Positions 6,237 through 14,532 of a DNA stretch of 18,350 nucleotides are shown piece after piece; within the stretch, counting starts at the first letter, position 1, and each line of letters opens with the position of its first letter. This DNA comes from Sandaracinus sp. GTDB taxonomy: Bacteria > Myxococcota_A > Polyangia > Polyangiales > Houyiibacteriaceae. Under the pieces are notes generated by a model. It ran no database searches and had not been told where the DNA came from. It saw nothing but the letters and a program-made list of their open reading frames with translations. The translations under genes were made by a program, and so were the position numbers. The stretch covers positions 1 through 18,350 of the forward strand of contig JACKEH010000074.1 of NCBI GenBank assembly GCA_020633125.1. Reading direction: 5' to 3'.

Positions 6237-9200
6237 GCGAGCCCGAGACCGTCGCCGAGTCGCCCACGCGGACGGGGCTGCTCGGCACCTTGGTCGGCCG
6301 TCCGGTCACCGCGACCGTCGGCGCCATCCTCGTGATGCTCTTCGGTGGGCTCAGCGTCGCCGACCTGCCGATTCAGCTCACGCCCGACGTGTCGCGACCG
6401 GTGCTCAACGTGCGCACCACGTGGCCCGGGGCTTCGCCGACGGAGGTCGAGGCGGAGATCCTCGAGCCCCAAGAAGACGCGCTCAAGAGCCTTCCGGGGC
6501 TCGTGCGCATGACGAGCGAAGCGCGGCCGGATTCGGGCTCGCTCTCGCTCGAGCTCGAGGTCGGCACCGATCTGGACGAGGCGCTCGTGCGCGCGAGCAA
6601 CCGGCTCGGTCAGGTCGCGGACTACCCCGACGCGGTGCGTGAGCCGACCATCGAGACCTCCGACAGCACCGGCCCGCCGGTCGTGGTCATCGCGATTCGC
6701 TCGATCGAAGGACGCGACGTCGATCCCTACCTGACGTGGGTTCAGGACGCGATCCTCCCCGAGATCCAGCGCGTGCCGGGCGTCGGTGAGATTCGGCTTC
6801 GGGGAGGGCGCGAGACGGTCTTCGACGTGCAGCTCGATCCGACCGAGCTCGCGGCGCGCGGGATTCGCATCACCGACGCGGCGGCGCGGCTTCGCGCGGA
6901 GCTGCGCGACGTCTCGGGTGGTGACCTCGACGTCGGCCGTCGCCGCTTCCTCGTGCGCACGATGGCGGTGGGCGCGACGCCCGAGGACCTCGAGCGTGTC
7001 GTGCTCGGCGTCGGGCCCGACGGCACACCGATTCGCGTGGCGGATGTCGGTCGCGCCACGGTCTCGCTGCGTCGCGCCACCGGCGTCGCGTACGCGAACG
7101 ACAAGCCGGCGCTCATCATGCTCGTCGACCGCGAGAGCGGCTCGAACGTGCTCGCGCTGACCGAGCAGATTCGCGCCCGGGTCGAAGAGCTCGACGCCGA
7201 ACGCTTCGCGCCCGAAGGCCTGCGCTTCGAGGTGATCTCCGATCAGGTCGACTACATCCAAGGCTCGCTCGTCACCGTGCGCAACAACCTGCTGCTCGGT
7301 GGTCTGCTCGCGATGCTCGCGTTGCTCGCGTTCCTGCGGGCCTTCGCGCCGAGCCTCTTGGTCGGGCTGACGATTCCGATCTGCGCGCTCGGCACCGTGC
7401 TCGGCATGGTCTTGCTCGGGCGCTCGGTGAACGTGGTCTCGCTCGCGGGGATCACCTTCGCGGTAGGCATGGTGCTCGACAACGGCATCGTGGTGCTCGA
7501 GGCGATCGACGTCGCGCGCTCGAAGGTCGCGAGCTCCGCGGCGGCCGCGCTCTTCGGCGTGACCGAGGTCTGGGGCGCCATCGTCGCGTCGACCGCGACC
7601 ACGGCGGCGGTCTTCCTGCCCGTCATCGCGTGGGATGGCGAGGTCGGTCAGCTGCTTCGCGACGTGGCGATCGCGATCAGCCTCGCGATCGGCTTCTCGT
7701 TGCTCGCGTCGGTGCTGGTGATTCCCGCGCTCGCGTCGAAGCTCCCGCCCAAGCGGGGTGGGAACGACGCGCGTTGGCTCACGCGTTTCACGTCCGCGGT
7801 CGGCGGCATCGTCGCGGTCGTGGTGCGTCGTCGCGCGCTCGGCGCGTTGCTGGTCGCGGGCGCCGCGGCAGGGTCGATCCTTTTGACCTTCGAGATCCTT
7901 CCGCCGCTCGAATACCTGCCGGCGGGCAACCGCAACTTGGTGTTCGGCACCTTGGTGCCACCGCCAGGCACCAGCGTCGCGGAGACCCAACGGGTCGCGC
8001 GTGGGGTGCAAGCGCAGCTCGGCCCGCACACCGGTCAGGAGATCGACGGCGTTCCCGCGATTGGCCGGAGCTTCTTCGTCGGCGGACCGGACCGAATCTT
8101 CGGGGGCGCGACCGCGGAGGATCCGACGCGACTGAAGGATCTCGAAGCCTACCTGCGGGGCGTGCAGTCGTCGGTGCCCGGCTTCTTCGCGTTCACGTCG
8201 CAGGCGTCGCTCTTCGGGCGTCGCGGCGGAAGCCGTTCGATCGAGCTCGACCTCTCGGGCGGCGATCTGAACGAGCTGGTGCGGGTGGCGGGTCAGGTGA
8301 TGCGCGCGCTCGGCGAGGTGCTGCCGGACGCGCAGATTCGACCGGATCCGAGCCTCGACGCGGGCGCGCTCGAGCTGCGCGCCCGACCGCGCCGCGAGGA
8401 GTCCGCGACGCTCGCGCCTTCGACGCCCGACATCGGCTTGATGCTCGACGCGTTGGTCGACGGCGCGATCGTCGGGGAGCTCGGTCGGGAAGGCGAAGCG
8501 CAGCTCGACGTCGTGTTGCGCGTCCAGCACGAAGGCGTGCGCGACGACGCGGATCGGGTGGCGTCGGCGCCCGTGGTCAGCGCGACCGGCGAAGTGGTGC
8601 CCTTCGGGACGCTCGCGGAGCTGAGCGAAGAGCTCGGCCCGACGGTCCTCAAACGCATCGAACGACGCCGCGCGATCACGCTTCAGATCGGTCCGCCGGA
8701 CGACGTGCCGCTCGAAGAGGCGCTCGCGCGCGTTCGCCGCGTCGTGCAGGAGAAACGCGAGGACGGAACGATTCCGATGGGGGTCGACACCGGCATCAGT
8801 GGCAGCGCGGGCGACCTCGAGGTGGCGAAGGTGCGCTTCGCCCAGGTGCTGCTCTTCGCCCTCATCATCAGCTACCTGCTGATGGCCGCGCTCTTCGAGA
8901 GTTTCCTCGCGCCGCTCGTCATCCTCATCACGCTGCCGCTCGGTGCGGCGGGGGGCATGGGGGCGTTGCGTTTGGTCGACCTCTACCTCGCGCCACAACC
9001 GCTCGACTTGATGACGGCGCTCGGCTTCTTGATTCTGATCGGCACCGTCGTGAACAACGCGATCCTCGTCGTGGACGGGTCGCTCTCGGGTCTACGTCAG
9101 GGCCGAACGCTCGACGCCGCGGTGCGCGAAGCGGTCGAGTCGCGCGTGCGACCGATCCTGATGACCACCGCGACCTCGGTGGCCGGCCTCATGCCGATGG

Positions 9201-9355
9201 TGCTCGCACCCGGCGAAGGCTCGGAGCTCTACCGAGGGGTCGGCGCGATCGTGCTCGGTGGCCTGACCTTCTCGACGATCCTCACGGTCTTCGTGGTGCC
9301 GGCGTTCTTTGCGTTGGTGTGGCGGCTCTTCCGGCGGGTCCCGGCGAGCGGCTGA
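6233..9355 (+). CDS. RND efflux transporter permease (AcrB/HAE-type)
   Basis: This is a 1040-residue inner-membrane, proton-driven pump. The length and the two-fold repeat match the AcrB superfamily. TM1 lies at about 25-45, followed by the porter domain (LPIQLTPDVSRPVLNVRTTW). TM2-6 run about 350-510 and contain FAVGMVLDNGIVVLEAID (409-426), and the second half ends in TM8-12. In AcrB the proton relay uses Asp407, Asp408 and Lys940. Here the first Asp is kept (D416), the second is Asn (N417), and the TM10 site reads GTVVNNAIL (N941/N942), with no Lys. This pattern occurs in many RND pumps of the HAE group and does not imply inactivity. Substrate is unknown. No TolC-like gene is nearby, so the outer channel must be encoded elsewhere. 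Confidence 0.95.
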   Translation: MSEPETVAESPTRTGLLGTLVGRPVTATVGAILVMLFGGLSVADLPIQLTPDVSRPVLNVRTTWPGASPTEVEAEILEPQEDALKSLPGLVRMTSEARPDSGSLSLELEVGTDLDEALVRASNRLGQVADYPDAVREPTIETSDSTGPPVVVIAIRSIEGRDVDPYLTWVQDAILPEIQRVPGVGEIRLRGGRETVFDVQLDPTELAARGIRITDAAARLRAELRDVSGGDLDVGRRRFLVRTMAVGATPEDLERVVLGVGPDGTPIRVADVGRATVSLRRATGVAYANDKPALIMLVDRESGSNVLALTEQIRARVEELDAERFAPEGLRFEVISDQVDYIQGSLVTVRNNLLLGGLLAMLALLAFLRAFAPSLLVGLTIPICALGTVLGMVLLGRSVNVVSLAGITFAVGMVLDNGIVVLEAIDVARSKVASSAAAALFGVTEVWGAIVASTATTAAVFLPVIAWDGEVGQLLRDVAIAISLAIGFSLLASVLVIPALASKLPPKRGGNDARWLTRFTSAVGGIVAVVVRRRALGALLVAGAAAGSILLTFEILPPLEYLPAGNRNLVFGTLVPPPGTSVAETQRVARGVQAQLGPHTGQEIDGVPAIGRSFFVGGPDRIFGGATAEDPTRLKDLEAYLRGVQSSVPGFFAFTSQASLFGRRGGSRSIELDLSGGDLNELVRVAGQVMRALGEVLPDAQIRPDPSLDAGALELRARPRREESATLAPSTPDIGLMLDALVDGAIVGELGREGEAQLDVVLRVQHEGVRDDADRVASAPVVSATGEVVPFGTLAELSEELGPTVLKRIERRRAITLQIGPPDDVPLEEALARVRRVVQEKREDGTIPMGVDTGISGSAGDLEVAKVRFAQVLLFALIISYLLMAALFESFLAPLVILITLPLGAAGGMGALRLVDLYLAPQPLDLMTALGFLILIGTVVNNAILVVDGSLSGLRQGRTLDAAVREAVESRVRPILMTTATSVAGLMPMVLAPGEGSELYRGVGAIVLGGLTFSTILTVFVVPAFFALVWRLFRRVPASG

Positions 9356-9421
9356 CGAGTCGCACTCCGGCACGTCGGTTCTTCGTGACGGGCGCGTGAC
9401 GTCGGGCATGATCGCGGGTCG

Positions 9422-11011
9422 ATGTCGGTCGGCGCCACGTTGGCCCTCGTCGCTTCGTTCGCGGGCGGCTTGGGGTTTTTTCTGCTCGGCATGCACGAGC
9501 TCACGGAGGGTCTGAAGCTCGCCGCAGGCGGCGCGCTGCGGCGCATCCTGCAAGGCTCGACGTCGACCCGGTTTCGCGCGCTCTTCGCGGGCGCGGGCAT
9601 GACGGCGCTCGTGCAATCGTCGAGCGCGGTGACGGTGGCGACGCTCGGGTTCGTCAACGCGGGCTTGCTCGAGCTCCCTGCCGCGGTGTGGGTCGTGTTC
9701 GGCAGCAACGTCGGCACGACGACCACGGGCTGGCTCGTCAGCCTCTCGGGCTTCGACGTCGATCTCGAGGCGGCCGCGTTGCCCATCGTCGGCATCGGCA
9801 CCTTGCTGCAGCTCACGGGGCCCACCAAGCGACGTGGCTCGATCGGTCGTGCGATCTCCGGGCTCGGGCTCTTCTTCGTCGGCGTCGGCTTTCTCCAGAC
9901 GTCCTTCGCGGACCTCGCGCAGAGCGTCGACCTCGCGGCGCTTCGAGTCGAAGGAATCGGAGGGCGCGCGTTGCTCTTCGTCATCGGGGTCGGCCTGACG
10001 ACGGTCATGCAGTCGTCGAGCGCGGCGATCGCGGTGACGCTCACGGCGGCCGCGGCGGGCGCCCTCGATCTCGCGGGCGCGTGCACGGTGGTGATCGGCG
10101 CGAACCTCGGCACCACGACCACGGCCCTCTTCGGTGCGATGGGTGCGACCCCGGACGCGCGTCGGACCGCGCTCGCCCATACCGCCTTCAATGTCGTCGC
10201 GGGGGTCGTCGCGTTCGTGACCTTGCCGCTGCTCTTGGTCGCCGTGGAGCGCTTGGATGCCTACGCGCCCGGCGAAGGTCTGCCGGCGCGCGTCGCGCTC
10301 TTTCACACGGGCTTCAACGTGCTCGGCGTCGTCGCGATGTGGCCCTTCGCGGGGCGGCTCGTGCAGTGGCTTCAAGCGCGTTTCGTGCCGACCGACGAGG
10401 TCGAAGGCGCGCCGGCTCATCTGGATCGCACGGTGCTCTCGATTCCACACGTGGCGCTCGCGGCGCTCGGGCGCGAAGGGTGGCGCCTCTTCGAGATCGC
10501 GCGGCGGGTGTTGGCGGCGGCGCTCGCGAGCGACGTGTCCGCGCGAACGTCCCGGCTCGAGTCCTTCGAACGTTTGCTGCGCGCGATCACCGAAGCGATC
10601 GATCGGGTCGAGGGGCGTGGTCTGCCGGCGGAGGTGGCCTCCGGGGTGCGCACGCTCCTGCGGGCCACGCGTCACCTCGTGATCGTGTGCGAGCGCTCCG
10701 ACGAGCTCACCACGATCCCCGAGGGGCCCTTTCACGAAGCGCTCTCGGCGCTGCTCGCGGAAGCGGGGGGCGGGCTGGACGTCGATCGGCTCGGCGAGCT
10801 CTACGGCGTCTTGGACGAGCGCTTCGACCGTCGTCTCGACGAGCTCGCCGAAGAAGCGACGAGCGAGCGTCCGGTGCGCGAGGTGATGGACGAGCAACAC
10901 GTGATCGGCGAAGCGCGGCGCGCCGCGAAGCACCTGGTGCGCGCGGCGCGTGAGCTCTCCGCGCTGCAACCGCCGCCCACCGACGATCAGCGGGTGGCGA
11001 TCGCGAGGTAG
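9422..11011 (+). CDS. Na+/phosphate cotransporter family protein with PhoU-like C-terminal domain
   Basis: The protein has 529 residues. The N-terminal 315 residues or so are membrane segments in two repeats, each carrying the PNaS-family signatures: QSSSAV (65-70) with GSNVGTTTT (94-102), and QSSSAA (197-202) with GANLGTTTT (226-234). These QSSS motifs are the phosphate/sodium-binding elements of NptA/SLC34-type transporters. From about 330 the protein is cytoplasmic and helical (SRLESFERLLRAITEAIDRV onward), consistent with the PhoU-like domain of the bacterial YjbB type. It likely moves phosphate coupled to Na+; the direction is not decidable. The ATG at 9422 lies 66 nt after the pump gene with no obvious promoter or strong Shine-Dalgarno, so read-through from the efflux operon is possible. 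The 3' end overlaps the convergent gene by 25 nt. Confidence 0.92.
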   Translation: MSVGATLALVASFAGGLGFFLLGMHELTEGLKLAAGGALRRILQGSTSTRFRALFAGAGMTALVQSSSAVTVATLGFVNAGLLELPAAVWVVFGSNVGTTTTGWLVSLSGFDVDLEAAALPIVGIGTLLQLTGPTKRRGSIGRAISGLGLFFVGVGFLQTSFADLAQSVDLAALRVEGIGGRALLFVIGVGLTTVMQSSSAAIAVTLTAAAAGALDLAGACTVVIGANLGTTTTALFGAMGATPDARRTALAHTAFNVVAGVVAFVTLPLLLVAVERLDAYAPGEGLPARVALFHTGFNVLGVVAMWPFAGRLVQWLQARFVPTDEVEGAPAHLDRTVLSIPHVALAALGREGWRLFEIARRVLAAALASDVSARTSRLESFERLLRAITEAIDRVEGRGLPAEVASGVRTLLRATRHLVIVCERSDELTTIPEGPFHEALSALLAEAGGGLDVDRLGELYGVLDERFDRRLDELAEEATSERPVREVMDEQHVIGEARRAAKHLVRAARELSALQPPPTDDQRVAIAR

Positions 11012-11976
11012 AAGGGCGCGAGCGACTCCGTGAGCGGGTGGCGTTCGGCCCAACGTTGGGCGCGCAGGGCGAGCGTTCGGAGGGCGTGCTCGGTGACGAT
11101 CGGATGATCCGCGTCGAGGCATTCTTCGATCGGCCACCAGTCGCCGCCGCCTTTGAGCTCGAGGATTCGAACCATGCGTCGGGTCAGGTAGAGCACGCCG
11201 TAGACGGCGAAGAACGCGCGACCGAGGTGCAGCGAATCGAGGAAGCGCGGGAGGTGTGCGTCGAGCAGGTCGTCCTCGACCTTCGGCCGTTCGGCGAGGG
11301 CTTCGTCGCCGAGCAATGCGACCAGGTCGAGCAGGCGGTGCCCGCGACCGCAACGCGCGAAGTCGAACCAGACGATGGAGGTGCCGCGCACGACGGCACG
11401 TGCGGGCCGCGCGTCGCGTTTGACGAACGAGTGGCCGGGCAGCGCCGCGAGGGTCTGTTCGAAGGTCGGGGTGTCGACGAAAGGAGCCGGCAGGCCGAGC
11501 AACGACGCGAGACGCTCGGGCATCGGCAGGTAGCGCGTCGGAGACGGCAACGTGGGGGCGTCGCGGTCGAGCCCTGCGGCGCGTCCAGACGCGTGCACGG
11601 CCACGAGCGCGTCGATGGCTGCGTGAAGCAGCGGCGGGGCTTCGGTCGGAGCGACGGAGTCCAGGCGCTGCGAGAGCCGCAGGCTGCCGAGGTCTTCCTG
11701 GATCAGCCACCCGCCTCGGGCGGCGAGGACCCGCGGCACGCTCGCGCCGCGCTCCCGCAGCGAGCGCAACGCGTGGGCTTCGAACGCGGTGCGCGTCGCG
11801 GTGGCGCGGCAGGTCGCGACGACCGCGCGCCCGTCGACCAGATGCACACGAAACGACTCCGGAGGGTTGCCTCGCACGCGCCGGGACGGCTCCACGCGCA
11901 ACGCCTCACCCACGAGCGACTCGACCGCGTGTTGGGCGGCCTCGGGCGTGGCGGCGTCGACGCTCTCGAGGGTCAC
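10987..11976 (-). CDS. Aminoglycoside/choline-kinase-fold phosphotransferase-like protein, degenerate active site
   Basis: This 329-residue protein starts with GTG at 11976. The layout suggests a kinase-like fold: an N-lobe with AFEAHALRSL (about 64-73, an alpha-C-like Glu), a hinge region (GGWLIQEDLGS, about 88-98), HAAIDALVAVHASG (about 118-131), then a catalytic-loop-like stretch and IVWFDFARCGRGHRLLDLVA (about 201-220). APH-type enzymes have HxDxxxxN, then DFG/DxD. Here the loop reads KRDARPAR (186-193): the Asp is kept (D188), but His is Lys and the metal-binding Asn is Arg. D205 of the DFA motif is kept. The N-lobe ATP-binding Lys is not obvious. It may be a pseudokinase or a divergent sugar/lipid kinase. 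Upstream (minus strand) TAATCT lies close to the start with no good -35. Function unassigned. Confidence 0.65.
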   Translation of the reverse strand: MTLESVDAATPEAAQHAVESLVGEALRVEPSRRVRGNPPESFRVHLVDGRAVVATCRATATRTAFEAHALRSLRERGASVPRVLAARGGWLIQEDLGSLRLSQRLDSVAPTEAPPLLHAAIDALVAVHASGRAAGLDRDAPTLPSPTRYLPMPERLASLLGLPAPFVDTPTFEQTLAALPGHSFVKRDARPARAVVRGTSIVWFDFARCGRGHRLLDLVALLGDEALAERPKVEDDLLDAHLPRFLDSLHLGRAFFAVYGVLYLTRRMVRILELKGGGDWWPIEECLDADHPIVTEHALRTLALRAQRWAERHPLTESLAPFYLAIATR

Positions 11977-12073
11977 GTGGTCCCGAGATTAGCCCGAGAC
12001 GGCCGGCGGAGGAAACGTGGGGTCTCGGCCGGTACGCGAGGCGCGGCTCCTGCGCGCACCGACCGGACCGCGT

Positions 12074-12808
12074 TCAGAATCCGACGCGTCGCATCACGCC
12101 GCGGGGCAGGTGACGAATCACCGCCATCACGAGCGCCCACGGGGCCGGCGCGTAGACGACGGGATCGCCCCGATCGAGCGCGCGCAAGACGGTCTCGGCG
12201 ACGGCGTCCGGCTCGCCGGCGAAGGGCGGCGGCTTCAGACCCGCGGTCATGCCCGTCTTCACGAAACCGGGCTTCACCGTGACCACCTCGAGCCCTTGCG
12301 CGCGGAACTTGTGGTCGAGCCCCTCGAGGTAGCGGCTGAGGCCCGCCTTGCTCGCGCCGTAGATGACGACGGGTTTGCGGCCACGTTCGCCGGCGACCGA
12401 GGAGAACACGCAGAGCTTGCCGCCCCCTTGGGCGAGCAAGCGTCGACGCGCGGCTTCGCAGAACACGACGGTGTTCGTGAAGTTCACGCGGGTGACGCGC
12501 TCGGCGAGGCTCGCGTCGGCTTCGAGCTCGTCTTGGGTCGCGAAGAGGCCGGCGGTGACGACCACGGCGTCGACCCGGCCCAGCTTCGCGAACGCGGCGT
12601 CGAGCGCGGCGTCGAAGCCTTCGGGCTTCTCGAGGTCGCACAGGTGGGTGGAGACCTCGCTCGCGCCGCGGACGGCCAAGTCGCGGGCGGCGTCGTCGAG
12701 CGAGCTGCTCGTGCGGCCGAGGAGCGCGAGTCGGTCGCCGCGTGCGGCCATACGACGCGAGAGGGCCGAGCCCATGCCCTTGGTGGCACCGAGGAAGACG
12801 ACGTTCAT
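12074..12808 (-). CDS. Short-chain dehydrogenase/reductase, DprE2-like
   Basis: This 244-residue classical SDR has the cofactor motif GATKGMG (7-13), GRT at the end of strand 2 (an Arg that suggests NADPH), CDL (57-59), TAG (85-87, in place of NNAG), N109, catalytic SS (136-137), Tyr150 and Lys154 (YGASK), and the PG turn (180-181). The segments SSVAGERGRKP, SKAGLSRYLEGL and KPGFVKTGMTAG, together with the C-terminus VMAVIRHLPRGVMRRV, resemble mycobacterial DprE2. That enzyme reduces decaprenyl-phospho-2-keto-erythro-pentose to the arabinose donor. No DprE1 partner is in the window, so the substrate is inference. The start at 12808 has TATAGG (12815-12820, minus) 6 nt upstream, near the position for a leaderless transcript, and a G-run rather than a spaced Shine-Dalgarno. 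It lies 97 nt upstream of the kinase-like gene and could be co-transcribed with it. Confidence 0.85.
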   Translation of the reverse strand: MNVVFLGATKGMGSALSRRMAARGDRLALLGRTSSSLDDAARDLAVRGASEVSTHLCDLEKPEGFDAALDAAFAKLGRVDAVVVTAGLFATQDELEADASLAERVTRVNFTNTVVFCEAARRRLLAQGGGKLCVFSSVAGERGRKPVVIYGASKAGLSRYLEGLDHKFRAQGLEVVTVKPGFVKTGMTAGLKPPPFAGEPDAVAETVLRALDRGDPVVYAPAPWALVMAVIRHLPRGVMRRVGF

Positions 12809-12830
12809 GGCCCCCCTATAGCAGCTGAGC

Positions 12831-12844
12831 CGCGGATGTCCGCG
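12831..12844. promoter_or_regulatory. Short palindrome upstream of the dehydrogenase gene
   Basis: CGCGGA TG TCCGCG is a perfect 6-bp inverted repeat with a 2-nt centre, 23 nt before the dehydrogenase start on the minus strand. It overlaps where a -35 region would lie relative to the TATAGG at 12815-12820, so an operator role is possible. In DNA this GC-rich, a 14-bp palindrome can also arise by chance. Confidence 0.3.
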
Positions 12845-12850
12845 CAGGCG

Positions 12851-12922
12851 CCCGTGCCCGTGCCCGTGCCGTCATGTCCGTGCCGTCATGCCCGTGCCCG
12901 TGCCCGTGCCCGTGCCCGATTC
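12851..12922 (+). repeat. Hexanucleotide array (CCCGTG)n, left arm
   Basis: Three CCCGTG units (12851-12868) are followed by a decayed part with two copies of GTGCCGTCATG. Four perfect CCCGTG units plus CCCGATTC then end the arm at 12922. Positions 12889-12922 are the exact reverse complement of 13092-13125. The array lies between the dehydrogenase promoter region and the metK terminator and is not in any supported gene. Confidence 0.9.
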
Positions 12923-13091
12923 TCCACTCCGCCTGTGGTCCGAGACCGAAGGCTGGACGACTTCGTGAAGCGTTGTGTTGGGGAGGGGCAGACGCGACCC
13001 GAGGACGGCAGCTCGATTGCCGCCTCGAGCACTCCGACGAGCGTCCGCCACGAATCGGGCGAGAGCGCCGATCTCAACCTCGATTTCTCTC

Positions 13092-13132
<41 letters not shown>

Positions 13133-13156
13133 CGCAGCACCGGAACGACGGAACGC

Positions 13157-13187
13157 AAAACGCCCGCAGCTCGCGCCACGGGCGTTT
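13157..13187 (-). terminator. Intrinsic terminator of metK
   Basis: On the minus strand, AAACGCCCG (13187-13179) pairs perfectly with CGGGCGTTT (13166-13158) around a 12-nt loop and runs into TTTT. It begins 19 nt beyond the metK stop. This is the cleanest intrinsic terminator in the window. The symmetric A-run means it could also work on the plus strand. Confidence 0.8.
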
Positions 13188-13206
13188 CGTCGGAAGTCGG
13201 AGAGAC

Positions 13207-14466
13207 TCAGGCCTCGGCCGACGCCTGCTTCTTCGAGGCCTTCTTCGCGGCCTTGGCCGGCTTCGCCGCGCCGTTCGCCGCGCCGTTGGCGGTGCTGTGC
13301 TTCTTCGGCATGAGCGCCTCGGCGAGCTCCGCCGCGCGGTCCGTGCGCTCCCACGTGAAGCTCTTCTCCGTGCGGCCGAAGTGACCGTACGCCGCCGTGC
13401 TGCGGTAGATGGGGCGGAGGAGGTCGAGCGTCTCGATGAGCGCCGCGGGGCGGAAGTCGAAGAGCGAGGAGACGACCTTCGCGATCTTCTCGTCGTCGAC
13501 CACGCCGGTGCCGAAGGTCGTGACGTACACGCCGACCGGCTTCGAGACGCCGATGGCGTACGCGACCTGGACCTCGGCGCGGTGCGCGAGCTTCGCGGCC
13601 ACGATGTTCTTCGCGACGTAGCGCGCGAAGTACGCGGCGCTGCGGTCGACCTTCGACGGGTCCTTGCCCGAGAAGGCGCCGCCGCCGTGACGGCCCATGC
13701 CGCCGTAGGTGTCGACGATGATCTTGCGGCCGGTGAGGCCGGCGTCACCGCACGGACCACCGACGACGAAGCGACCCGTCGGGTTGATGTGGAACTTGGT
13801 CTTCTTGTCGACCATGCCCTTGGGCAGCGTCGGGACGATGACCTCGTCGAGCACCGCGGCCTTGAGCTGCTTGTGCTTGATCTCTTCGGCGTGCTGCGTC
13901 GACACGACGACCGCGTCGATGCGGACCGGCTTGTCGCCGTCGTACTCCACCGTGACCTGGCTCTTGCCGTCGGGGCGGAGCCACGGAAGCGTGCCGTCCT
14001 TGCGGACCTTCGCGAGGCGGTGCGTGAGGCGATGCGCGAGGTCGATCGGCATCGGCATCAGGCTCTTGGTCTCGCCGACCGCGTAGCCGAACATCAGGCC
14101 CTGGTCACCGGCGCCCTGGTTCTTGTCGATGCCCGCACCGACGTCGACGCCCGCGGCGATGTCGGGCGACTGCTGCTCGACCGCGGTGAGGATGCCGCAG
14201 GTGGCCGCGTCGAAGCCCATGTCCGAGCTCGTGTAGCCGATCTCCTTGATCGTCTTGCGGACGATGGCCGGGTAGTCGAGCTGCGCGCGCGTGGTGATCT
14301 CGCCGGCGAGCACGACGAAACCCGTCTTCACGAGGGTCTCGCACGCCACGCGCGAGCGCGGGTCCTGCGCGAGGCAGGCATCGAGGACGGCGTCGGAGAC
14401 GGCGTCGCAGATCTTGTCGGGATGGCCCTCGGTGACGGATTCGGACGTGAAGAGATGACCGGCCAT
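13207..14466 (-). CDS. metK: S-adenosylmethionine synthetase (methionine adenosyltransferase)
   Basis: MetK makes SAM from methionine and ATP in the cytoplasm and supplies all SAM-dependent methylation. The protein has 419 residues; E. coli MetK has 384. Family motifs are GHPDKICDAVSDAVLD (about 14-29), GAGDQGLMFGYA (about 118-129, the adenine-binding signature), NPTGRFVVGGPCGDAGLTGR, the P-loop-like GGGAFSGKDPSKVDRSAAY and YAIGVSKPVGVYV. All look intact. An Ala/Lys-rich tail of about 30 residues (NGAAKPAKAAKKASKK) extends the C-terminus. The ATG at 14466 is preceded by GAGGAA (14479-14474), a good Shine-Dalgarno. A sigma70-type promoter lies about 70-95 nt upstream and an intrinsic terminator follows, so it appears monocistronic. 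No SAM riboswitch is recognisable in the short leader. Confidence 0.97.
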   Translation of the reverse strand: MAGHLFTSESVTEGHPDKICDAVSDAVLDACLAQDPRSRVACETLVKTGFVVLAGEITTRAQLDYPAIVRKTIKEIGYTSSDMGFDAATCGILTAVEQQSPDIAAGVDVGAGIDKNQGAGDQGLMFGYAVGETKSLMPMPIDLAHRLTHRLAKVRKDGTLPWLRPDGKSQVTVEYDGDKPVRIDAVVVSTQHAEEIKHKQLKAAVLDEVIVPTLPKGMVDKKTKFHINPTGRFVVGGPCGDAGLTGRKIIVDTYGGMGRHGGGAFSGKDPSKVDRSAAYFARYVAKNIVAAKLAHRAEVQVAYAIGVSKPVGVYVTTFGTGVVDDEKIAKVVSSLFDFRPAALIETLDLLRPIYRSTAAYGHFGRTEKSFTWERTDRAAELAEALMPKKHSTANGAANGAAKPAKAAKKASKKQASAEA

Positions 14467-14532
14467 GTCGTGGTTCCTCGTCGATGCGGGGCCCTGGAGC
14501 GATCGTGCTCACGGGGACCTTCGAAGGGCCGC

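Noticed and set aside
5639..8998. 1119-codon open frame on the minus strand opposite the RND genes
   Set aside because: Composition is Arg/Asp/His-rich and patternless, while the plus strand encodes an intact RND pump.
9092..11710. 872-codon minus-strand frame crossing the cotransporter and kinase-like genes
   Set aside because: It spans two real genes in a different frame and shows no recognisable domain.
14467..14532. SAM or SAH riboswitch in the metK leader
   Set aside because: The leader is only about 60 nt and I see neither the helices nor the conserved core of known SAM-binding classes.
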